Origin: Gonium pectorale
Lineage: Eukaryota; Chlorophyta; Chlorophyceae; Chlamydomonadales; Volvocaceae
Reading direction: 5' to 3'
Assembly: GCA_001584585.1 (NCBI GenBank)
Contig: LSYV01000077.1
Location: forward strand, 110,132-121,918
Length of the DNA stretch: 11,787 bases
Shown: positions 1-9,200 of the stretch, in pieces
How positions within the stretch are numbered: position 1 is the first letter of the stretch
How the letters are laid out: every line of letters starts with the position of its first letter
Translations under genes and position numbers: made by a program
Notes under the pieces: model-generated
Seen by the model: the letters and a program-made list of their open reading frames with translations, nothing else
The model's database searches: none
Told to the model about the DNA's origin: nothing

Positions 1-849
1 GCCCGCGAGGCCCTGCTTCAGCGCCACGGCACCACCCTTTTCGCGGCCTTCGTCGCCGCCAAGTGGCCCGAGGCCGACGACGACGAACATACCGCCCGCA
101 GAAGCGGTGGCGTCGGCGGCGAACTCCAAGCCGACCCGGACAGCAGCGCAAACACGGGCAATGTCAGGGGCAGAGGCAAGGGCCAGGACAGGGCCGGCAA
201 GGCCAGGGGGGCGGGGGAGGAAAGCGGAGATGCTCCCCCACGCCAGGGTGAGACCGCGCGGCTCGCCCTGGAGGACATGTGCGCCCTCCTGCGCAAGCTG
301 CGCGTGTTGGACGAGCTGCTGAACTTGTCGTACTCGTGCCTGCCCGCCGGAGAGCAGCGCAGCCAGCTGGTGGGGCATCTGCAGACGCTCCGGCAGGAGC
401 TCTTTGGCCCGGGCCCCGCCGGCGGCAGCAGCAGCTGTGGCGACGGGAGCAGCAGCAGCAGCAGCGGCGGTGCCAGCACCAGCACCGCCGGCGCCAGCAG
501 CACCAGCAGCAGTGGCGCCAGCACCAGTGGCGCCAGCACCAGCACCGCCGGCGCCAGCAGCACCAGCACCAGCACCAGCACCAGTGGCGCCAGCACCAGC
601 ACCGCCGGCGCCAGCAGCACCAGCACCAGTGGCGCCAGCACCAGCAGCGGCGGCGCCAGCTGCTGCTGCGGCGGCGTCCTGCTGGGCTCCAAGGTGCGGC
701 TGGAGCTGCGGCTGATGGAGGCGGAGCCGGGCCGACCCGACCTGCCGAGGCTGCCGCTGGGGCCGGCGGGGAGGGGCCGAGGCGCGGGCACTTCGGCGCG
801 GGAGCTGATGCTCCAGCACGGGCCGGAGCCGCCCAGCAAACGGAAGTGA
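1..849 (+). CDS. Terminal coding exon of uncharacterised gene, tandem copy 1 (5' part outside window)
   Basis: Frame 1 is open from base 1 to a TGA at 847-849, 282 codons. Base 1 is exactly equivalent to the first base after the splice acceptor of the final exon of the downstream paralogue (10765), so this is probably an exon start whose acceptor lies just outside the window. Parts in order: a conserved start (AREALLQRHGTTLF, then KWPEADDD, residues 1-28); a low-complexity linker rich in Gly, Arg and acidic residues (29-80); a predicted helical segment with MCALLRKLRVLDELL and LQTLRQELF (about 88-135); a Ser/Thr/Ala/Gly repeat (about 140-220); and a tail, SKVRLELRLMEAEPGRPDLP, nearly identical to the other copy. 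The protein ends PPSKRK, a small basic tail that could be a weak nuclear localisation signal (inference). The family is not recognised. Overlapping open frames on both strands here are products of the GC-rich repeat. Confidence 0.8.
   Translation, partial: AREALLQRHGTTLFAAFVAAKWPEADDDEHTARRSGGVGGELQADPDSSANTGNVRGRGKGQDRAGKARGAGEESGDAPPRQGETARLALEDMCALLRKLRVLDELLNLSYSCLPAGEQRSQLVGHLQTLRQELFGPGPAGGSSSCGDGSSSSSSGGASTSTAGASSTSSSGASTSGASTSTAGASSTSTSTSTSGASTSTAGASSTSTSGASTSSGGASCCCGGVLLGSKVRLELRLMEAEPGRPDLPRLPLGPAGRGRGAGTSARELMLQHGPEPPSKRK
472..660 (+). repeat. In-frame Ser/Thr/Ala/Gly coding repeat
   Basis: Imperfect tandem repeats inside the coding frame of copy 1. The core peptide is ASTSTAGASSTS followed by a variable number of ST or SS pairs and SG. 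Units begin at about 472, 532, 589 and 634. Codons are almost all GCC, AGC, ACC, AGT and GGC, so all three forward frames stay open. Unit length varies by whole codons, as expected of slippage under selection for frame. The other gene copy has only a short glycine run at this place (about 11104-11121). Confidence 0.85.
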
Positions 850-912
850 CGGGATGGGGGTGACGGAGAAGGGCAACGGGTATCGTCGTGGACACCGACC
901 GGCATATGGCGT

Positions 913-947
913 GGGGTTGGGGATGGGGATGGGAACGGGGATGGGGG
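913..947 (+). other. G-run cluster with G-quadruplex potential
   Basis: Six runs of three to five G lie within 35 bases (913-916, 919-922, 925-928, 931-933, 937-940, 943-947), separated by two or three bases. This satisfies the usual four-run quadruplex pattern. It lies about 65 bases after the stop codon of copy 1, so it would be in the transcribed 3' region. Folding is inferred from pattern only. Confidence 0.55.
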
Positions 948-955
948 TAAGCAGG
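942..955 (+). other. Possible 3' UTR splice donor shared by both copies (copy 1)
   Basis: The 14-mer TGGGGGTAAGCAGG occurs here, 93 bases after the stop, and again at 11343-11356, 75 bases after the stop of copy 2. It contains GTAAGC, a good splice donor. A conserved intron donor in the 3' UTR is one explanation. Chance similarity in G-rich DNA is the alternative. Confidence 0.3.
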
Positions 956-1073
956 TGGGTTGGGGCGTGGGGTGGGGAGTGGGGTGGGGCTGTGCACGGG
1001 CGCGGGGCGGGTGAGTGGGTGACACACGCACATACACCAGGCGACCAATGGGTCAGCTAAGGGCGCGGGGTGA

Positions 1074-1137
1074 GGGGCGCGGGGTGAGGGGCGCCAGGTG
1101 CGGGAGGGGCGCGGGGTGAGGGGCGCCAGGGGCGGGA
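1074..1137 (+). repeat. Two tandem 32-bp G-rich units
   Basis: Units 1074-1105 and 1106-1137 differ at a single base (CAGGTGCGGGA versus CAGGGGCGGGA). Partial units flank them on both sides (GGGCGCGGGGTGA at 1061, GGGGCGCGGG at 1138). This is minisatellite DNA in the 3' flank of copy 1, with no coding frame of interest. Confidence 0.75.
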
Positions 1138-1418
1138 GGGGCGCGGGTGTGCACGAGAGGGGGCCTATCTACGAGAAAGGGAGCAGGGGAGGGGACCGGC
1201 GGGCGTCCGGGCGCGCGGCTATGCGAAGAAGGGCTGGTGCAGCACACCCCGCTCGTCGTTCAGCGCACGAAGTACACCGCTACTCCCTCCGCTCGGCTTG
1301 CTGCACGGGCACACCATTGCAGGTGGCCCCGGCGCTCTGGCTCTGTCCGTCTCCAGTGGTCTCCGGAAATACGCGTTTTTTCGTTGGAAAGGTTACAGGC
1401 GGAGAGGCGAGAAAGGGC

Positions 1419-1451
1419 GTACTGCCGTACTGCCAATACTGCTGTACTGCC
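1419..1451 (+). repeat. GTACTGCC short tandem repeat
   Basis: Three exact GTACTGCC units (1419, 1427, 1444) with a degenerate unit between them, followed by decayed units ending in CGTACCG at about 1466. Related CCGTAC-rich clusters recur at about 2092-2136 and 3621-3657, so this may be a remnant of a dispersed repeat family. Confidence 0.5.
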
Positions 1452-1498
1452 GTGCTGTTCGTACCGTGTCGCACGGGTAGCACCTTTTAGACTCCTGG

Positions 1499-1548
1499 CG
1501 CGTCCGGGCGCGTTCGGGCGTGTTGGGGCATGTTGGGGTGTGTTCGGG
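1499..1548 (+). repeat. Five 10-bp tandem units (CGCGTTCGGG-like)
   Basis: Five consecutive degenerate 10-mers start at 1499, 1509, 1519, 1529 and 1539, each of the form (C/T)(G/A)(C/T)GT(T/C)(C/G)GGG. A looser continuation runs to about 1565. It is noncoding and adjoins the GTACTGCC repeat and the hairpin. Confidence 0.6.
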
Positions 1549-1616
1549 GCTTCGGGTGCGTTCGGCCATCGGCCGGGGACGGTGCGCCTTACTCGTGGCT
1601 GACGTTGTTCCATAGT

Positions 1617-1644
1617 GTGCGCCATCCCAGTACGAATGGCGCAC
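1617..1644. other. Perfect 9-bp inverted repeat (hairpin)
   Basis: GTGCGCCAT at 1617-1625 is the exact reverse complement of ATGGCGCAC at 1636-1644, with a 10-base loop. No T-run follows, so there is no reason to read it as a bacterial-type terminator. Its role is unknown; a mobile-element end or a structured RNA segment is possible. Confidence 0.6.
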
Positions 1645-2098
1645 GGGAGTACGAAGAGATGCTGTCTTGCGGCTGATGCATTACTTGGGGCTGGCTGGGA
1701 ATGCGGTCCTAGTTGGGACTTGACCGTTAGGATGGAGTTGCTCAATGACCAACACTGCCGTAGACACCGGAGGCAGGGCGCGCAAGTGCGTTCACAGCTT
1801 CGCACACACTCGGTCGTGGCAGGTCGGGGGGCAACCACTCGGCTCATGTGGCCTACAGTCTGCATCAAGAATAAGGTGTGTGAGTGCGTGGAGTGGGCGT
1901 GCTGCCAAGCAAACGCACAGAGGTTGTGTACGGGTGCCGCATAGATACTGGGCCCGATCTGAAGGGACGTAAGAGCCATTACCTGGGTGCGACGTAGCTT
2001 GGGGTGGAGTGTGTTAAACCGCCAGGGGCGCTTACGAAGCGCTTGGAAGGTTGTGGTCTCCTGGATTGCAGGATGCGACAGCGTGCCTGCTTGTACCG

Positions 2099-2103
2099 TG
2101 TAA
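2099..2103 (+). terminator. Possible poly(A) signal TGTAA for copy 1
   Basis: TGTAA is the usual polyadenylation signal of chlamydomonadalean algae. This is the first one I see on the + strand after the copy 1 stop. It would give a 3' UTR of about 1.25 kb, long but not impossible, and shorter if an intron is removed there. The motif is only five bases, so a chance occurrence cannot be excluded. Confidence 0.25.
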
Positions 2104-2660
2104 GAACTGCCGTACCGCCGCACCGCCGTACTGCTGCGTGTGCCTACACTTGCCGGCAGGCGTGCCTGCTCAGTTGCTGGGCAGTGGGTGCTCCCAGCCC
2201 ATGCGATTTTACGGTGTCGAACGGTGCAAGGAAATGTGCTTGTTTACAACATCGCGAGTGTGTGAGGACTCGGGAGCACTGTGAAGCTGGCGGCAGGCTG
2301 AAAATCGCGCAGTTACTCGAACGACTGTCGGTTGGAGACGCAGGGTCGCCCGACGAATGTGTGTTCCGGAGGGTTTCAGGAAAGGGGAGTTAGGGGAGTA
2401 GGCCAACGCGGACTGCAGCAGCCACTCGAGGCTTGGCGCTAGCACTGAGCCCCGTGCGGTTGCTGCCGATGCTGGCGTTGGGTGGTGGCCTGCACAAACT
2501 CCGGCAACAGGGCGGGTTTGGCCAAGGGTTTGGCGCTTCGATGCCTCGGGCACTTCGCATCGGACGTTAATTGTCGCATGGCAGACAATCTGAAACATAA
2601 ATTTGATATTGGAACCCAGCAAGCTGGCGATTCGTTCCAGCCCACTCCGTTTCCAAGACG

Positions 2661-2687
2661 GGTGCACACGGTGCACCCAGGTGCACC
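2661..2687. repeat. Three GGTGCAC motifs
   Basis: GGTGCAC occurs at 2661, 2670 and 2680, spaced 9 and 10 bases, each containing the palindrome GTGCAC. The cluster lies about 350-380 bases upstream of the proposed start of copy 2, in the AT-richer part of the intergenic region. A cluster of factor-binding sites is a possible reading, but this is inference from spacing and position. Confidence 0.3.
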
Positions 2688-3038
2688 GCCGGTTCCACAA
2701 GTGTTGCATAACTCGCACAAAGTGGGACGATCATCAGAGTAATACATGATGCCTCCAGAACTTCTCATATGCAACATGCAAGCTCGGCGCTGAGCAAGCG
2801 AAACGCGAGACGCAAATACGGGTTCCTGTAGTCTGCAAGTTGATATTACTCACTTTGCATTGAATACTTCGCTGGGAGCTTATTGCTAACGTGGAGCACC
2901 GCTGACGGAGCACTCTTTACTCTTCCGTGTACTTGACCAAGTCGCTGCGTCACCCGAACAGAAGGACATGATCTAGTACAGTCCGTTCGGTTGGTGCGGC
3001 CGCGCGTGGGGCCCGGGCGGGTCGCAACTCGCGCGGCC

Positions 3039-3269
3039 ATGCATCGCACGGGTCGGCACCTGCTGGCGGTGGAGGAGCAGCGCCGCAAGCGCCTGCTGGT
3101 CGGCTCGTTGCTGCTGAGGAACGCTGATGTAAAGGAGGAGGAGACCGCACGAGACGCGGGCCGCAAGGGCCGGGACAAGGATGGCGATGCCCCTGACGCC
3201 CCCGCCGGCCCCGCCGGCCCCTCTGGGCCTCCTCGCACCTGTCCGTCCCAACGCCGTGCCTTTGCACAT
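3039..3269 (+). CDS. Proposed first coding exon of copy 2 (start and end tentative)
   Basis: The first ATG in frame 0 after the stop at 2934-2936 is at 3039, in context GCGGCCATGC. The peptide starts MHRTGRHLLAVEEQRRKRLL and continues through a charged stretch (KEEE, GRKGRDKDGD) to a Pro/Ala/Gly run at about residues 50-65. This looks like real coding sequence compared with the surrounding noise. Phase-0 donors that would join to the second exon are GTGCGC at 3270 (preferred), GTGGGA at 3306, GTGGGG at 3462 and GTAAAG at 3129. The frame stays open to 3680, so the exon end is uncertain, and the join to the rest of the gene is inferred from order and frame only. Confidence 0.4.
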
Positions 3270-6200
3270 GTGCGCCGGCTGTACCCCACCGCCGCGTGCC
3301 GAGAGGTGGGACCAGAAGACGTCCAAGCTCCCCTGGCGCACGAGCGTAGGCCCGACCCCGGGAGTGCTCTGCGCCCTTGGGGCTTTGGGCGCAAGCAGCT
3401 GCCCGGGTGGGCCGCAGCGGTGGCGGCGCGACGGGGCGTCGTCGGCTCGCGGGCCGCAGAGGTGGGGTCGCGACGGCTGCGGGACGGGCCATGCGGTTCA
3501 GGGCGGCTCTGGTGCTCCCGCCAGTGTGCAGCTGTCAAGCAGCCTGCACGGGCCCCTGGGCATCAATCCGGGGTGGCCGGGGGCACGGGTTATAGCCGAG
3601 TCGTCCCCAACCTTCGACTAGCTGCCGTACGCGTACCGGTATTGCCTGTGTACTGCCACGTGGCGACGCAGGAACGCTAAACCGCACGGCACCGCGCTGC
3701 CAGTGCCGTGAACCGCCCACCTCCGGCAGTTTGACTCCGCGCCACCCTCGCCAAACACCCACGGTGCTCGCTGCTGTCGAAACGCTGCGCCGCCACCCAC
3801 TGCCGTCGCCCGCAGCACGGAGGGAGATCCCCGCAGCCCGGCTCCGCCGGCGGCGCTGCCAACGCCGCCGGCGTCGGCAGCGCGGCGCCGGCGCCGGCGC
3901 GTTCCCGCGCGGAGGAGGCGGCGCTGCGGGAGGCCGTCGCAGCCCTGAAGGCCTGCGTCGAGCGCTGGCACTGCGCGGTGGACGACGTGCACTTCCTGCA
4001 GCACCTCCTGTACGGCGCGGGGCCGCAGGCGCGGGCGCTGGCCACGTGGGAGCGGTGGCTGCGCGGCGCCATGCAGGAGGCCCTCACGAGCGAGCGGCGG
4101 CGGCAGCGGGGGGAGCGGCAGCGGGGGGAGCACGAGGAGAGGGAGCAGCGGCAGCAGCAGGGGGAGCAGCAGCAGCAGCGCGGGGAGCACGAGGAGGGGG
4201 GGCGGGGGCGCGGCCAACGGGGCACGTGGGAGCAGGACCAGCATCGGCCGGGCGGTGGGCGCTTCAACGGCGGCGGCAGCAGCGCCGGCGGGGATGGCAG
4301 CAACAGCGGCAGCGGCGGCGGCGGCGGCAGCGGGACCCGGAAGGAGGCTATAGACTCGTTTGAGGAGCAGCTGAGGCGGAGGACCCTGCGCGAGTCGGAG
4401 CGCCTGGCGGCCGGTGTGCATGGGTGGCCGAGCGAGGGGGCGGCGGAGGAGGCGCTCGGGAAGCTCGGTCCGGGGCAGCTGCTGGAGCTGGCGATGGAGC
4501 TCCTCGCGTGGGTCGCTGCCGGCCGCGGCAGCAGCACAGCGGCGGAGCGGCCTGCCGCGGCTGCTGGGGCTGCGGCGACGGCGGGCCTGGCGTGGCACCA
4601 GCTCTTTCGGTTTGCGGAGATGGAGGCTGTGGAGCTGGGCGGGCGCGCGGGCGCCGACGCGGGTGCTGATGGCGGTGGTTCCCCACGGGGGTGAGCGGGG
4701 GCGTGGGAGCGGGGGCGTGGGAGCGGGGGCGTGGGAGCGGGGGCGTGGGAGCGGGGGCGTGGGAGCGGGGGCGTGGGAATGGGGGCGTGGGAGCGGGGGC
4801 GTGGGAGTGGGGGCGTGGGAGTAGGGGCGCCAGTGCGTTGGGCGGGGAGCGGGGAGCGGGGTTGGAGCTGGGCGTTTGAGCGTGGGAGTGAGCGTGGGAG
4901 TGGTAGCGGGGCAGGCCGTGGGGTGTGGGGTTTGCGGCGGAAGATTATCTCAGCCTGGCAGCCAATCGTCGGCGGGTCCAGTTGCGTAGCCGCACCACCC
5001 GCGCGACGGTGCAGTCTGCCGCTCTGGCCCCACCGTACACTACGGAGTCGCGGGACCCCCTCGGATGCCCTGCGGGGCTGTCCTCTGATGCCCTGCGGGG
5101 CTGCCCTCGGATGCCCGCGACTGTCTCGCCCTGATGGCGCCCGTTGAAGTGGGGCCGCTTGCGTCGGCTGGCTCCTGGCTGGATCCTGGCAGTCCGGCGG
5201 CGCTCCTGTCATCTGGAGGCAGCCGTTCCGGGCGGCCACCCGTGAGGCATCCTTGCGACAGGGTCCCTCACTGGACCCCGTCCTCCGCCCCTCACCCCTG
5301 CGCGTCCCCCCGCCCTCCTCCCGCCCCTCCCTCCCGCCCTCTTTCTTACCCCGCCCGCCCCCGCAGCTCCTCCGCAGCGCCGTGCTGGGTCTGCTGCTGC
5401 TGGTGGGCGACGACCCGGCGGCGGGCGGGCCGCTGTGGCCGCCCGAGCCGCTGGCGTGCGCGCTCATGGTGCTGCTGCGCCGGCTGCAGGAGGCGCAGGT
5501 GAAGCCCTCTGGGGCGGTGGCCGGTGGCCGGGGACGGCGCTCTGCCGGCGGCTAGCCGAGCAGGGGGCGCCCTGAATCCCCTCTGACCAAAACAGCACGG
5601 AGCAGCGGCCAAGGGGCTCGCCCGCCGCGATGCGGTACCCCTCGCGGTGCGACGGGCGCCGCGCGACCCATACGGCTCCGCCGCCCCCAGAGTGGCGAGC
5701 CCACGCTGGGCGCAGTGTAGGGGTGCCCGTACCCGGAAAGGGACGCCACGATCCATGCCACGATCCATGCCACGATCCATGTCCACGATCCATGCCACGA
5801 TCCATGCCGCGATCCATCGACGCCATAGATTGAGTGCAAAGTAGTCCGGAAGGCCGAAGCTTCCCAAACGGAACGACCGCCTTGAGGGTCTCGATGGCCT
5901 CAGGGTGAGGGTCAATACCATGCGTACCGTTGATGTTGCGCCCGTCCCTCGACCTCTCCGCCGCCCAACACCCGCCTCGCGGCGTTCGCCTGCCGGCGTT
6001 GGCCACCGCTCCCCTCCCCTCCCCTTCTCCTCCACACTGCCCTCTTGAGTATGCGATTCGTTGTCCCCGACGGGACCCTTTTCCCCTTCTCCTCCCCATT
6101 ACCCAGGGTGGCTTGGCCGCCGGACGGGATCCTTCACGTGGAAGCCAGTGTGTTCACGTCACCCGTTTGCTCCTTGAAACCCCCTTACCCGGCCCTCAGG

Positions 6201-9200
6201 CACGCGTGGCGGCCCTGAATTCCTCCCACGACAGGGCGGCCGCGCTCAGAGACTACGCCTCGCCCGCCGTACTGTACGAGGCCCTGTCGTACGCGCCGCC
6301 GCTGCCGGTAGACCTGCAGGCGGCCGCTGCCGCTGGTGTCGATGCTGCCGATGCCGATGCTTCGCCGGCGGAGGCGGTGGCGGAGGCGGAGGCCGATGCT
6401 TCGCCGGCGGTGGCGGCGGCGGAGGCGGCAGCCCTGGAATCACCGCGGTGCCCCCCGCTGCCGCTGCCGGTGCTGCCGACGCCGCCGCGCCTCTCGCCGA
6501 CCCACATGCGATGGCTGCTCACTTGGCTGCGTACCAACCCGCAGCACCTCGCGGCGCGCTCCGCCCTGGCGGCCGCCGTGGCGGGCGGCCGGGCGCCGGC
6601 GGAGGTCGCCGCCGCCGCCAGGGCCGTGCAGGCGCTGTGGGACCTCTGGCGCGAGGCCGCGGCGCGGGACGGCGAGGGCGGCGGCGCGGGAGCGCTTGGC
6701 GAGCTGCAGGGCGGCGACGGCTGGGACGCCGGCGACTCGGCTTCGGCGCCCGACCTCTGCCTGCAGTTCCCGTTCGACTGCCTCTTTGCCGCACACCCTC
6801 CGCACGCACGCCCCGCGCCCGGCGCCGCGCCGCAGCGGCCGCGGCCCGGGCAGCTGGCAGACGAGGTCTCCGCCGCGGCGCGCGTCTCGCTGGGCGCGCT
6901 GGCGGCCGCGGGGCTGCTGGACACGGCGTGTGATGCCGAGGCGACGCTTCGGCTGCGCGCCGTGCTGACGGAGGCCAAGAGCTCGCTGGAGCGCTGGAGG
7001 GTCTCGTACGGCACCGCCGTACACGGTGCGCTCGAGAAGCATATGGGAGGGGCGGACGACATGTACGAACGGGAGTGCGGGGCTATCGCGCTGGAGCTCA
7101 GGGACTGGGAGGCGCAGCCCGAGTCGCAGCGCCTGTCGCAGCTGTCGGGGCTGATCTCGTGTCCGTCCTCGGGGGCGCGGGAGCTGCGCGCCGCCGCGGA
7201 GGAGCTGCTGCCCGGCCTGCTGGCGGCGCAGCCGGGCAGCTGGGGCCGCCTGTTCCTGCTGCTGGGGCGCGAGGAGGAGCGGCAGGAGGACGAGCAGCTC
7301 GAGGCGGCGGCGGCCGGGGCGGGGCCAGGCCAGGCGCGCGCCTCTCCCCTGCGCCAGGTGCGGTGCGGACTCGCGCATCGAGGGTGGTGTACCGGTATGC
7401 GGGATATGGCGGCCGGGCGGCAACGCCGCTCTTACGTGTAGCTCTTCTTACGGTTATCTCTTACGGAGTTGTAGGCAAAGTCCAGCATATGACCTGTACC
7501 GGCGCGTCGAGCCCTCTGAATCGGTGGCGCAGGTGGTCGGCTGGGTGGCGCGCCAGGGGTCCTCAGAACAAGAGCATTCCCGGGTGCGGTCCACGCGACC
7601 CGTTTCCCTTCTTCATTAGATCACCACCCTCACGGGTCCACGCGGTCCGTGCCCCTCCCAACACTTTCCGACGCCGCCTTGCGGGGCTGCTACCCTCCCC
7701 TTCCCCGCCCCAGGCGGCCCGGCTGGCCCTCAAAGGCTTGGCGGCACTGGCGGGCCAGGCGCTGCCGTGTCATACGCCCCTGGCCCTCTGCACCGCCACG
7801 GGGGCGTTCCTGGAGGGCTGCTGGCGCGGGGTGCGTTTGCGGGGCTTTGAGGTGGAGGGTTTGAGACGTCAACGGGCCGGGCGCCAGCAGCACTCACCTA
7901 ATGCCTGGGGCGGATGTGGGGCGGATGTGGGATGGGTGGTGGGGCGGATGGGCACGAGGAACCCAGGGGTCGGCGAGACGTGTGTCTTGGTTGGGGCGCA
8001 TGGAAGTGCGCGAGAGCGACTGTCGGTCGCGGGACCGTGTTGGTTACGGGCCGCGGGCGCAGCTCCCCGCCTGGGGTTTGCCTCGGGAACGGATCGCGGA
8101 CGGATCGGACCGTGAGAGGCTTTGTTCCGGAGGTTCCGGGGGCGCGAGGGGTGTCCGAGAGGAGGACGATCCGCCGTCAAGACCCGCCGTTTGCGGGGTC
8201 GATACGCCACCGAGCACGATGCAGTGCGGCACGCCAACTTCAGTGCCGTACAGCACGATCCAGCGCCTGGTCGCCTTCGGGCTGGCATCTGAGGCTTCTG
8301 TAGCCTGCTGAATCCCCGTCCTGCCGCGGGGCGTCGCGCGACGTGTGTGTCGTGCCCATGGGTCCTACTGCACCCACACCGCCCCCCGCCCTCCGCCCCC
8401 TGCCCTCCGCCCCCCGCCCCCCGCCCCCCACAGCCCTCCCCGCCCCCCGCATCCGTCATCGGGCCGGCCGTGCTGCTCTACGAATTCCTCTCCACCGTGC
8501 CCAGCCCGCTGCTGCTGTGGCCGCCGCCGCCCGGCTGGGTCAGCGACGCCGTGCTGTCCGGAGCTGCGACGCCGCCGCCGCCGCCGCTGCCGGCGGAGGA
8601 CGCGCGCGCGCCACCGCCCTTCTGCTCCCTTTCCTCCTCCTCCTCCTCTGCCTCTTGCTGCGTGTCCTCAGCCTCCTCCTCGGCTCGCGGCCACCCAGCC
8701 CCACGCTGCGGGGACGAGTGCGTCATCGGCATGCTGTGCCACTCCCTGGGTGTTTACAGTCGGTACCCGCAACTGGCCATGGCCCTGCTCTCCGCAATGG
8801 ACATTGCCGAAGAGAACCCCTTGCTGCTGCCGGGCCCCGAGGGCGCCGCTGGCGCCGCAGCCACCGCGGCGGCGTGGGCGGAGGACTTTGTCGCGGCCCA
8901 GCAACTGCAGCGCCTCATCTGGCTGGTGGCTGCTGCCGCGGTGATATCCAGCGACTGCCACCACGACCTGACCGACGACGAGCGCACGCTGACGGAGGGG
9001 GTGATCGCGGGCTTCTGCGCCGACGCCGGCGCCGGCGCCGAGGTGGACGATGCTGACGCAGACGCCGAATCTGACGCTGGCGGCGCCGGTGCCCGGCACC
9101 GCATCGGCCCCGACACCGACCCGTGGGTCCTCACAGCAGCTTTCTGGCGGGTGGCGGCGGCCTGCCGCACCCCGGCGGCGGCGTCGGCGACGGCGCCGCC

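Larger units (their letters stand above)
850..3038. other. 3' flank of copy 1 and intergenic region, no convincing gene
   Basis: About 2.2 kb between the stop of copy 1 and the first plausible start of copy 2. The first 350 bases are extremely G-rich on the + strand. From about 1300 the base composition is more balanced, and around 2560-2900 it is clearly AT-richer than the exons, which suits a promoter region. Open frames exist, the longest being 1260-2123 on the minus strand, but they lack the low-complexity style and GC-rich third positions of the real exons and cannot be tied to splice sites. Contents worth listing: a G-run cluster at 913-947, a 32-bp duplication at 1074-1137, short tandem repeats at 1419-1451 and 1499-1548, a perfect hairpin at 1617-1644, a TGTAA at 2099-2103 and GTGCAC repeats at 2661-2687. 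Confidence 0.6.

Noticed and set aside
18..1048. Minus-strand open frames over the copy 1 exon
   Set aside because: Their Leu/Val or Cys/Trp repeats are just the reverse of the GCC/AGC/ACC repeat. The + frame is confirmed by homology to 10765-11268.
1260..2123. Minus-strand open frame of 287 codons in the intergenic region
   Set aside because: It has an unbiased, Arg/His/Ser/Thr/Gln-rich composition without GC-rich third positions, runs through two short tandem repeats and the hairpin, and has no recognisable domain. RNA evidence would be needed to revive it.
2209..2718. Minus-strand open frame of 169 codons
   Set aside because: No domain and no coding bias, and overlapping frames of similar length exist on the other strand. 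Consistent with chance.
3677..5467. Long minus-strand open frame of 596 codons
   Set aside because: It covers the reverse of exon 2 and of intron 2, reads as Arg/Pro/Ser-rich peptide from a GC-rich shadow, and runs through both minisatellites. The + strand model has consistent splice phases and better protein character.
5630..5844. Short open frames over the 12-bp repeat
   Set aside because: They arise because the unit length is a multiple of three. They lie within a well-supported intron.
6480..6600. Possible octatricopeptide (OPR) repeats, common in green algae
   Set aside because: LSPTHMRWLLTWLRTNPQHL is only superficially like an OPR. The typical PPPEW-type signature and a regular 38-residue spacing are not visible.
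6440..7423. Minus-strand frames over exon 4
   Set aside because: Arg/Ala/Gly shadow frames of a strongly coding + strand exon.
7831..8433. Additional exon inside intron 5
   Set aside because: The frame continues past GTGCGT for some distance, but the downstream peptide has no helical or conserved character, and exons 5 and 6 already join in phase.
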